Shown here piece after piece: positions 44,405-54,900 of a stretch of DNA of 64,000 bases; positions within the stretch are counted from its first letter, which is position 1, and each line of letters starts with the position of its first letter. A program made the position numbers and the translations under genes. The notes under the pieces are model-generated. The model worked only from the letters and a program-made list of their open reading frames with translations. It was not told the origin of the DNA and searched no databases. The stretch lies in the NCBI RefSeq assembly GCF_964199755.1, contig NC_133918.1, positions 2,542,001 to 2,606,000 on the forward strand, read 5' to 3'. Origin of the DNA: Larus michahellis. Taxonomy: Eukaryota > Chordata > Aves > Charadriiformes > Laridae.

Positions 44405-44516
44405 TGCATCACGATTTAAAAGCATTGTGAAGTTAAATTTTATCGGTGATATATTAAAAGAAAATCCATTATTGCAAAATCCATCATCTTCTTAGCTTGC
44501 GTGGGATGATGCTGTT
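44405..44516 (-). repeat. Right arm of a large inverted repeat
   Basis: The reverse complement reads AACAGCATCATCCCACG, GGATTTTGCAATAATGGATT and TTCTTTTAATATATCACCGA, to GTGATGCA. It matches the left arm at 43051-43157, with one gap of about four bases. Confidence 0.88.
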
Positions 44517-47500
44517 ACCACAGTGGTAGAGTGGGCACAGAGAGCCACCGGTCCAGGCTCCGTGTATTTTCCACCGGACACACTGAGATGTTGAGGGATG
44601 TTGGGTTGTTTAGCATCCATATTATCACACCATATTATCATCCTAAGTAATTTATTCTAATTAAAACACTAAACAACTAATATCCCTCAACAGAGATCAC
44701 TCGGCAATAAAACACAGCACGGACGGGGGGAACCCGACACAGAAAGCTTTCAGGTAGGGAAGTGCTGTGTGGGTTGGTACCTGTATAAAAATAGGGATTT
44801 TCCCCATTAAAACTGGCTGAACACAAGCAAACTACTTTTTTTTTTTTAAGCAAAAAAACCCCAAAGGCAATTTTTTGGTTTGGTTTGGTTTGGTTTTAAT
44901 CTTCCGGGAATTTTTTTCCTTTTTTACAGTAAAACAATTCAAGGGAATAGCTTCGGTTAAGCTTTCATTACCAGCAACCAAAACCAACAGTATTTTTCAG
45001 GGATAAACATGACATTCCAAAGGATCCCACCACCCTTGCAGGGCATTTGACTAGTTTTTCTCAAAAGACTAGTTTTTTCTCAAAATCTCCCTTTAGCGAA
45101 ACCAAGTCCAAGGGGTGGATCGTTCCAGCGGCGTTGGATTTTAGCTGAATTCCAGTTTGCTTTGAGGACCGTGCCCTCCTGTGGGTATCTGCTACAGCTG
45201 CAGCAAACGTCCTGCTTTGCGAGCAGCCTCCCTCTTTCTTCACCAGCAGCTTTCTAAAGAAAAGATGAAGATTGAAAAGACTGAAGATTTAAATCAGGCT
45301 CCTTCCCTCCCCCAGACCCACCCCGGTACGGCGCAGGCTGAGAGGGATGGGACCTGCTTCATGCAACAGGGTGCAAAAAAAGGAGGAAAAATGAATTCCG
45401 GTGATCAGCTTGACACAAGAGGTGACAGGCGGGTCCCTTGATTTAAAGTATCAGCCCTGTGATTACTCCTCAGGTTCCCAGGGGGGAACTGGCTAACTTC
45501 TGAGGTTTGTTTTATCGAGGGATTGTGTGTTGGGCTTTATGGAGAATTTCAGGATATTGCTGGCAGGTTAAGACAGGGAACCTCCGCTTCGGCTTTCGTA
45601 TAATAAATGACATCTTGGAAAGAATAAGGGCACATCCCAAATGCGTTTTACATTTCTTTTGCAGATGCCGTGCAGTGGGGAATCGTGCCCTGAAAACGAA
45701 GGCGGTAACAGATCCGCAACACCGCGCTGCGGGTGACGCTGCGCCGGGAGGGACCGCAGGCTCGTTAGGCTCTCGGTCAACGTGAGCGATGACTCAAAAC
45801 CAACATGATGCAATTCAACATGGCCAAATGCGACGTACGGTGCTCAAGCAGGAACAAGCGACCACAGCATCGCAGGACCCAAAAGAACTATTTATGTAGC
45901 ACCTCTGTAGGAAAGGCATAGATTTTAGAAAACAAGAGGTTGAGAGAAGAAACGAGAACAACCCTCAAACAAACCAGAAGGAGCTATTAAGATATTAATC
46001 TCATCTCCATTTCCCAAGGTAAAAGCAGATGTTTCTGTGCATTAGGTGACGTCTCAAAAACTATTCAATCCCTATTTTCTATTTTACTGTTTATTAAGCA
46101 ATGCCACCCTCACCTAAAGGCTGATCTTTTTAAATATCCTTAGCCTTAAGGGTCTGCAACCCATTAAGAGAGACTCATTTTTCTTTGGGGCTTCTCAAAA
46201 TCTCCCCCGGCACGTCCTTGGTGCTCAGACACACAAGTCTGTGAATTTTTCCCGTATAAATCTCGTAGTAACCTCTGGGAAGCCGGAATATCAGCCCCAA
46301 ATCCGCGACAGACCAAACGCTAACCAGCCAGCCCAGTCTCTCCAATTTATATTATCTTGCTCAGTCACTTTTTCTCCGCCTCTCCCTTTTCCAGCCACTC
46401 CTTTCCTGATATGTTAGGTAAGAAAACTAATAATCCTGTGGGATTTGGAGCTGGCTGTGTTATTGGAGTCTCCATGGGTACGAATTCCACACACTTCCTT
46501 GGCTTAGGCTGGGACGTACTTTTCAGAAAACGCTACAGCAAAATACATCATAAAAGCCTTTTATTGCAGGTCAATGAGGTGATCCTGGAAATCCTGAAGT
46601 GTCCGATGGGGGTTTTTTCAAAGCAATCGAAACGCACGCGTGGTGATTCTGCTGGGTTTAACGCGGTGGGGGGGTGGTGCGGGGAACCACCACCAAAACC
46701 CCTCACAAATAAAAGTATTCCGTAAAGCTCTATAAAAAATGCAGCTTTCCTTGGCAAGCATCTGCCTTCCAAACCCAGAGAGAGGAGCCGGGTCCGACCT
46801 CGAGCACGTGTTGGTTTTCAGAATTCAAATAAACAATTAAAGCAATTAAAGCAAGTGTCTTAAGCCACCTCGGATCTATACATCATTTTAAACTTCCGAA
46901 AAATGTCCGGAATAAAGGACTGGGTTAACTCGGTGTGGGGCAGCCCAGCTCCGAAGCGGCGAGGTTGGGGGGGGTGGGTGGGAGGTGGAATTACCCGCAG
47001 TAAGAGGCAGGACACATCCCCACTTGGGTTTTTTTATCCCTCCATTCATAATTTCTTTTTTAGGAGCAAAAAAATGAATTAAACCTTAACCGCAAAGCCA
47101 TGACCAGGGTCACCATCATCATCATCATCCCATGAAGACAAAGAGAAACTTCTTAGACTTCGAACGACAAAACCATCTTAACTTTCAAATATGTTTAAAT
47201 TCGTCACCTGTTACAAAAGCGAGGTGAAAAAGAGAAAAATCATCACCTTAATTGCAGTGGCCGTGTTTCCCTCACTGTCTCTACCTTAAGGCCAGACACA
47301 AAACCTCAGCCTGCGTGAAATGCCCGAAAACAGGAGAATTTGGCCATTCTTTGCAAAACGACCAGGAGAAGACGGCTCAGCAGGAGCTGGGGTTCTTGCA
47401 ACTACTTAATATTGATTTCCAAGGGAATTGCTTTACCTGCCTGGAAAGGTTTGTACGTGCTGATTTGTTTTTATAGGAATCTGTATCCAGAGGAGCATCC

Positions 47501-48027
47501 CAACCCTGCAGGGGCAGAATTTGTGCTGCCCGCTACCAAAAATCTCTTTTTTTCCCCAAAAAAGTGAAGGAATAAAGGCTTTCCTTATGGCTTGATTTAA
47601 GTCTGCGTGCGTTCAGGACAGCTGCCGCTGCCAGGGGGAGTGCTGGCATTCCAGGTGTCCGGACTGGAAATGTAAACCCAAGGCTACAAATCTCCTTCTT
47701 CACCCAGCACCATGTTTCCAGTCTCTCCTGGACACCCAGGGAAGGGATTTCAAGGAAACCCCACCTGAAATCTGCTGAGCTTCCAGCCTGAGCCTCTCCC
47801 AGGGGTGGAAGCAGGGTGGATGGATAACGTGGATTCTCACCGAAGGCAGAGCCGGGGTGTTCATTTAAGGGCAGAAAGAGCAGAGCCGAGGGACGAGCTG
47901 CTTTTGCATTTCTCTGCATCCAGAGGCTGTAGTTTAGGCTTCATTTTCCCTCCACCACCAACATAAAAATATCAGGTTTTCCGTCCCACCCATGAGCAGG
48001 CGCTGTGTGGGTTTTCCCCAGTGCAGT
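44517..48027. other. Intergenic, unique sequence
   Basis: 3.5 kb without recognised genes. It holds (GGTTT)n near 44873-44896, a 20-bp-scale direct repeat of ACTAGTTTTTTCTCAAAA type at about 45051-45085, and a CAT repeat near 47112-47129. Confidence 0.4.
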
Positions 48028-48420
48028 ATAGAATCACAGAATCATGGAATCGTAGAATCCTAGAATGGTTTGGGTGGGAAGGGACCTTAAAGCCCACCCA
48101 GTGCCACCCCCTGCCCTGGGCAGGGACACCTCCCACCAGCCCAGGTTGCTCCAAGCCCCGTCCAACCTGGCCTTGAACCCCTCCAGGGATGGGGCAGCCA
48201 CAGCTTCTCTGGGCAACCTGGGCCAGGGGCTCACCCCCCTCACAGCAAACAATTTCTGCCTCACATCTCACCTCAATCTCCCCTTTTTCAGTGTAAAACC
48301 CTTCCCCCTCGTCCCATGGCTCCCCTCCCTGATCCCGAGTCCCTCCCCAGCTTTCCTGGAGCCCCTTTAGGGACTGGAAGGGGCTGGAAGTTCCCCCCCA
48401 GAACCTCCCAAAGCCTTGTC
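48028..48420 (-). mobile_element. CR1 LINE 3' fragment, - strand
   Basis: ATAGAATCACAGAATCATGG and ATCGTAGAATCCTAGAATGG are four reversed terminal octamers. CCAGGGATGGGGCAGCC and the Pro-rich 3'UTR follow, up to TTTAGGGACTGGAAGGGGC. The copy is well preserved. Confidence 0.95.
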
Positions 48421-48890
48421 ACGCCACACACATGCCAGTACTTGTATCTGTGGGGTGAGCGGATCCTGTGGATGTTCCAGGCGGGCACACGGAGCCGTTC
48501 CCAGCGGCGGATGTCTCCTCCGGCTGCGCTCTGGCTCGGCACGGAGCTCCCTGGCAAACACGCCAGGCTTTTGGGGCTCGAGCCCAGCTTTTTGTGGACT
48601 TAACCTGTGCTTTAAGACCCGTGACCGAGGGTCCGTCAGGAGGCGTTTGCTGTGAGACCCATAACTCTGTGTCACGGGGCGATGACGCTGCTTCCATCCT
48701 CGCCCGTCACCTCATCCCGGGTTTTGGGCTCCAAGTGGTGCTGGTGCCTCATTCCGCTGGTGCTGGGGCGGGAATCAGGAGCGTGTGCCTGTGCGTAAGG
48801 CTGCTGAGCAGCAATGTACTTATATTGCTATAATTTGCACTAAACCAGGCCCCCAAGCCCGCTTTTTCCATCAATTCCCCCCCCTCGGTC

Positions 48891-48923
48891 GGCTGTGACT
48901 TCACAGCCGGTCGCTATGGAAAC
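48891..48923 (+). promoter_or_regulatory. Palindrome plus X-box-like element upstream of RFX2
   Basis: GGCTGTGA-CT-TCACAGCC (48891-48908) is followed at once by GTCGCTATGGAAAC (48910-48923). The latter matches 11 of 14 positions of the ideal RFX X-box GTTGCCATGGCAAC. It lies about 0.5 kb upstream of the presumed RFX2 start. Confidence 0.5.
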
Positions 48924-49010
48924 AGTTCGATGTCACGGGGAACCGAGAGCTCAGGTAGGGAGAAACTCGGAGAAACCCCCCAGCGCGCCCGAGCCCACGG
49001 GAACTTTTTA

Positions 49011-49034
49011 ATATTAAATATGAATATTTAATAT
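49011..49034. repeat. AT-rich palindrome next to CpG island
   Basis: ATATTAAATAT-GA-ATATTTAATAT has perfect 11-bp arms. A further AATATTTAAT lies at about 49043-49052. Confidence 0.8.
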
Positions 49035-49089
49035 GAAACATCAATATTTAATGGCGGGGGGAGAAATTAACTTTTTTTTGTTGTTTTCC

Positions 49090-50060
49090 GCTCTCACAGC
49101 GCCGCCGGATGGCTGCGTTGTACCCCCCCGCCCCGCCGCCCTGTGTCCCCCCCCCCCCGCGTCCCGCCCCGTGTCCCCTCCCGTGTCCCCCCCGTCCCGC
49201 TCCGTCCCACGGCGGCCCCACGCCCACTTCCCCCCCCCCGCGCCCGCCCCGCGGCTGAGGCGCCAAAGCGCGCGCCAACTCTCCGCCCCGCCCCTTCCCC
49301 GCCGCCATTGGCCCGTCCGCGCCTCTTCCCGCCCCCCCGCTGACGGACAGCCGCTCCGCCAATGGTCGCGGGCGGGGTGGGCGGGGCCAGGCGGTGACGT
49401 GCAGGGGAGAGGGTAGCAACAGTTGCCTCGAGACCCGGCGGCAGGCGCCATAGTGACCGTAGCCCTGGAGACTGTTACTTGCCAACGGCAGCAACGCGCG
49501 GCCCCGGCGGCCGGAGCCCAGCGCAGCCCGCGGCGCCCGGCGGGGAGGGCAGGTGAGCGGGGGCCCGGCCGCGGGGGTCCCGCCCGCTGAAGGGGGCCCG
49601 CGGCGGGGGGGGGGTTTGGGGGTATGGGGAAGAAAGAGGGGAAGGGGAGGGGGGTGTGAGGCCTTCGGGGGTCTGTGAGGCGCCCCTGGGCCTCAGAGCG
49701 GGTCCCTCCGGGTGTGCCCCCCCACACACTCCCCCCCCGCGCCGCCCCCGGAAAGTTGGGAGAGGCGTCGGGGCCGGGCGGAGCGGGGGAGGCGACACCC
49801 CCCCCCCCACACACACACTCCCCGGGGGCACCGCCCGCAGCCCCGCTCCGCGCCCTGCCCGCCCAACACCCATCCGAGCCGGCGGGGGGGAGCGGGCAGC
49901 ACACACCCACCCACCCCCCTCCCCAGTCCCCAACTTCTCCCCGGGTCGTGTTTTCCCCTTCCCGCCCCGCGCCGAGCAGCGAGTCCGGTTCAGCAACAAA
50001 CCTCGGCTGGCGCAGACCCCGCGGGCTCCGGGCCCCCCCCGTCCGAGCTGGGAAGGGGGG
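49090..50060 (+). promoter_or_regulatory. RFX2: CpG-island promoter of RFX2
   Basis: Dense CpG over about 1 kb. Upstream of the donor at 49553 are an inverted CCAAT box (ATTGG 49307-49311), a direct CCAAT (49359-49363) and GC boxes. A TGACGT CRE core follows at 49395-49400. RFX half-sites cluster here: AGCAAC 49415-49420, GTTGCC 49422-49427, GTGACC 49453-49458, GTAGCC 49459-49464 and AGCAAC 49490-49495. Assignment to RFX2 rests on the MLLT1-ACSBG2-RFX2 order and orientation of human 19p13.3; no RFX2 coding sequence is in the window. Confidence 0.7.
49430..49552 (+). other. RFX2: Presumed non-coding first exon of RFX2
   Basis: A strong donor (GGCAG|GTGAGC) ends the putative exon at 49552. The start is not defined by sequence; a TATA-less start downstream of the CCAAT/CRE block is assumed. 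No ATG-led conserved peptide is present, in line with an untranslated first exon. Confidence 0.45.
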
Positions 50061-51860
50061 ACACAGGGCGCCCAGACCCTCTGCCTGCTCCTTAAGAAGG
50101 TTCTCTACCATTTGTGTCCTCTCCGTTCCTCCCCCCCCGGGCACTTCTCCCTGTCCTGACGGGGGTGTGGGGGGGTGGTTTCAACTCCAGCTCGTCCCTT
50201 TAGTTTGCCGGAGCTCTGAAATCCCCGTGCTTGCTTTCTTGTTGGAGCGAAAATTGCGAGGAGACCTATTTTGAAGCATCTGCCGTCTATTCTTGACTCG
50301 GTTTCTCCTGTTTGTTTTGAATAAAGTACGTTGTGAAACAAAACTCGTCTCCTGTTAAAGCAGGATTTTGTGTATGTGCCTATTTCAAGCATGAGTTCCT
50401 GCCGCCTGATTAAATCTTTCCATTCTTTGACTTAGATACTACTCTAAAGTCTTTTTTTAGTTTTGCTATTGAAAGAAGCAGATCTTACTAATCAAAGAGC
50501 AAAGTGGAATAAATGTTCCTTTTTAAAAATTTACTTTATGTTTTTGGGCTTGGAATATCCTTCAACTGACCACGCTCAGCTTCAGATTTGTTTGTCAGGC
50601 AAGGCTTTTCTCATCCGCTCCTGCCCAAACTTTTCAACTCTCCATCTCGGTTACAAATCATTTGAGAATAGAGAGTAACTGCTGGCTTAAAAAAAAGAAA
50701 AAAAAAATTCAGTCTCAAAATATAAATAAGCCTTTAGCTCCCAAGGAGTGGGGGGGTTCCTTCTGTGCCTCTGCTGTTTGGCTTTTCGGTCTGAGTTTGC
50801 TTCAGTTAGTTTAAGACTAATTCAATCTTAGGTTTTATTTTAAAGTTGCACATCTTGTGGAAGGTGGGCAGTGTGGAAGGGAAGGCATGACGGGAGGCTC
50901 TCTCATGGTTACCTCTGTCAGGATGGGTTCAGTCAGGCTCTGAAGGTCTTTTTCTGTGTTGAGGGAGTTGAGGATGAGCAAAGTTTGACTTCTAGAGGGC
51001 TGAAGTCAGGTGAGGAAAAGCCACAATTTGTGGGTGTTGGCGATCTGACATCGTGACTGGGATGTGGTGGCTCCTGCATTGACGCTTACTGTTTCATTTA
51101 GAAACACTTAGTTCATATTTTAAAAAAAACCCAACACATCCAACTGGTTCTTTACCTCTCAATATTGCTGTCCCGAGGGACGTGACATTTATTTGAATTT
51201 TGTGAGATGTTTTGCATTTGCCTTTCGGCGTATACGGATGTTGGCATGCTCCGTTTGTTTGGTTGAAGCCTGTAGAGTTCATGTTCTCAAAGGTGTTCCC
51301 ATACCAGTGAGGTTGGGAAATATTCATCTTTTTTAAATGGAATCTGGGTTCTCAGGTAACTGCAGCACCTTGGCCTTAAGGGTGGAAGCACACACAAAAG
51401 CAAGCGGCGGGGGGAGGTTGACAACTGGAATTTCTTTGTCTCCCGCTTGCTTTCCACAAAACAGGAATGATCTCAATGCGTTCAATGATCCCAGTGTGTT
51501 CGTGGATGGTGATAAGAGCATCCGCTGCCACAGAGGAATGCAAGAGCCAGGTCTCTTGGACTTCATGTGGGGCTTCCACAGACAGTCCCTGCTTTGCATT
51601 TCCCTGCTGTGCCATTTGCATCTCATGAATTCCTCTCATAGCACTGTGTCCCTATCCTGGGGCCCTGTGTGTCCCTGTCCTGGGGCCCTGCGTGCCGGCT
51701 CCGCTGGTTGTGGAAGGGCACCAGTGAGTGCAGAATCCCAACGCTGCGCTGCAGCAACCGGAGAGGCCATAAGACCAGCAGGCAACGCGCTTGGGGCTGT
51801 GGCCACGACCCAGTGCAGCAAATTCTCCCTTAGCATCAGATCTGCCCTCTCAAAGAGCGC

Positions 51861-51923
51861 TTTGTAGGTTTGGCCTATAAATTTGTAGGTTTGGCCTATA
51901 AATTTGTAGGTTTGGCATATAAA
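51861..51923 (+). repeat. 21-bp tandem repeat, 3 copies
   Basis: The unit begins TTTGTAGGTTTGGCCTATAA (21 bp with the final A). Three exact-length copies differ by a single base (GGCATATAAA in the third). Confidence 0.92.
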
Positions 51924-54900
51924 TGGAGGTGCATCTTCATCAAGAGACTGGGCACCACGTGTCCCATTGAGTCCCCCGCAGCAGGGGTGGGAGGGAGGGA
52001 CTGGGTTGCCCATCTCAAAACTTCAATCTGAGTGTGGTCTGGAGAGAGCCGCAGTTAAATCATGTGTTATGTATGTGGAGGTACATTAAAAATACGCTTT
52101 CAGTATATTTTTGCATGTGTAAATCTGAAATGGTAATTTAAGGCTGTAATTGTTGAAGACGTGAGCAGCCAGTGCCACTGATGTCGTGTGTCCTGGCTAT
52201 CTCTTGGGGTAAATTCTCCAGTTGAGAGTATTCTTTGACGCTAAAAGTCACCTCTGTACTTGTTACCCTCTCTGTGACAACTTCGGGGCTGCCATAAATG
52301 TGAAGCCTCAGTCAGTGGTTAATAACTGTAGCTTTTCCTAGCTCGATCGCAGTAAAATAGATGGCGCCAGTCATTGTCTTTAAATAGTCTCATGCTTGTA
52401 ACACCTCAGAGCATTGACAGCTGTTACGTTTAATCACAACATGTTTTCGCTTTTAATACAGGCCTGTAAACATAGCTGTTTTAACGTATTCTAGCATATT
52501 TTCCCTGTTCAGTTTTAGTACTCCAGAGCTAAAAGCGTCCTGCGGAGTCCCAGCGCAGGCCGGGCAGTGCTGATTCAACAGGCGTCTCTTACCACCCGGC
52601 TTCTCAGCCAAAGTTTCTGCTGGAGGCTGCCGAGTTATATTTAAACCAAGTTTTTCTCCCCCTCCCTCCAAACAAATGCCGGCGCGGCTCAGGGCTGGCT
52701 GCCGGCCAGCTGGAGCAAAGCACTGCACGGCCCAGCGTGCCAGGGCTCGCCGTGGGTGCCGCCGAGAGGAGTGCCTAAACCTCCCTGTGTGTGTCAGCGC
52801 CGGGATCCGGGATTATGTTTCTTGATATTTGAAACATATGCAAGGTTTCCTTCTGTAATCTGTGCTTTCAGACTCGGTATTTTGTCTTATTTGGACTGGC
52901 AGGTCTTTATTCTTGTGTTGAAGCCTTCGCAAATCCACCTTATTGTCTAAGAATGTGCTGGCTTTCTTATATGTTAGGCTGTTTCCGTCTAAGTAGCATA
53001 TGAACTAATCAAGCCATAAATACATAAATAGACAACAAAAACATTTATTCAGTGCAAACCATGTACCCCTTAATACACTGAACAAAGAGGAATCCTTTTG
53101 TATGGCGCACTACCTGCAGAAAACCACTTTTCTTAACACAGAAAGCACGGAGGAAATTATTTCAGGGCACATCAGTCCACAAACTGTTCCCCGTTAGGGG
53201 GGAAAGGAAAAAAAAAAAAAAAAACAAACAAACCCACCTTCAGCTTTGGGTCATGTTTTCATGAAAGGCGGCTATGTCTGCATTTCACCAGCTAAAACAG
53301 AAGGACTAGAAAAGTTTAAATTTCCTTAAGTCAGCTGACTTGTTAAACCAATATATAGTTATGTATAGACATGTGGTTTCCTGTCAATGAATGCAGAAAT
53401 CTTCCTCTTCTGATCATATTCCTGCTTACTTATGGCACAGGGTGGGTTAGGCAGTATCTATCCAGCAGTAAATTACGAGGAGTATTTTAAATTGCAACAG
53501 AAGCGAGAGTCTTCCCAAACCGAACTTTATAAACTTTTGTCCTGTTGAACCCGTATTACACAGGAGCTAAGAGCTGTAGAAATGCCAAATGAAGGCATTT
53601 GAAAAGTAATTTAAAGGCAACTGATAAGCTTGCCTTTTTCCTAAATTAGATTTCTGTTAAGAAATTAAGAATTTTGGAGCTTAATAAATGCCAAAGAAGT
53701 CTCAGCATAGTACAAATGTCTCGTAGCGATAAAGCTTTGAAAGAGATTAACAATTGAACACTGCAGTTGCTTTCAAAGAAACGGGGGTCAGAATGCTGTG
53801 CCAATGATGACTTTATATAGCCAATGGAGAAAAAAAAAATCAGATTCTTTATTTTCTTGTCACAAATCCATACTCTGCTGAAGGAAGTCCTCAGGGTCTC
53901 TGGCAAGAAGCTGACAGAAGAAATAATTGCATTGACTGCAGCGATATTCCTCACTGCTGCATCGTTTAGTTCATTGATGCATATTATGACCGTCCAATCT
54001 CCACAAATGATTTTTTCTGTTTGAGGTGGTTCTTCCCTGGCTTTATGTGCGGGAATGTCTGAGTGAGGATGAGGACAATAGACAGTGGGTACCTGCGTGT
54101 AGGCTGGGATGAAGATGAGTGGTTTGAGACACGTCCCTGTCTTCTGTGGCAGAGTGACTCCGTGCTCAGACTTCTTCAGGGCATCTCTAGTTTTTACAAA
54201 GTCTCTAGTCCTTCCAAAGAAAATGCAGAACACGACCAGAAATAAGAAGGCTTCTGTGGATGCCCCTGTCTCCAAGATATGTGTAGCAGCATCTCTCCAT
54301 GGAGACCAGCACCTGCCCTTCAGGAGTTGTCCTGCCTCTCGGGGCAGCCCAAGGTGAGCTGACAAAAACACTTTTCTGGTGCTTGCTGCACCTATGCCGT
54401 GAATTTTGCTACCATACGTAGTGCCGAAGGAGGGTGTTTCCTCTCTGTGCCCTTGCCAGCTGACGCTGTTCTGCTGTGAGAAATTCGCAGTGTGGCTCAG
54501 GGTTTCCAAAACGTTTCCTGCTGATAGGAAAGGACTGGGGTTGTACGATGGTATGCGTCAGCAAGCGCCAGGGTTTGGGGCAGGAGGCCTGCCTCTGGTC
54601 CTGCTGCCGCCTCTCTTAGCTGTCACGTGGCTCCTGGTGTGGTATACAGATGGAGATGTTGGGGTGTGAAATTATATTTTTCCCCATCCCCTCTAGAGAA
54701 GAGGTTCATTGCTGGATTTACTTTTCTCCTGTACAGCTTTGACATGCACATTTTTTCCTTTCCCATCGGGAACTGAAACCATGCTGGTACGCGCCTTGGC
54801 GGGCTTATTATGGATCAGTGAATCCTTGTAAAGTCCATGTGGCATGAGTGAATCTGGGTGTGAAGAAAGATCATTCTGTCTCCATAGCTGAGTTTTCTAA

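Noticed and set aside
45181-45441. 86-codon + frame with HQQLSKEKMKIEKTEDLNQ
   Set aside because: A good acceptor-like CTTCACCAG exists, but there is no matching donor and no partner exon in phase. Insufficient support.
49041-50144. 367-codon - strand open frame over the RFX2 promoter
   Set aside because: CpG-island artefact: Gly/Pro/Arg-rich, and overlapping open frames in all phases.
51337-51867. 176-codon + strand frame in RFX2 intron 1
   Set aside because: No ENL-, RFX- or other family-like motif, mixed composition, and no donor/acceptor pair that fits. Judged a chance frame.
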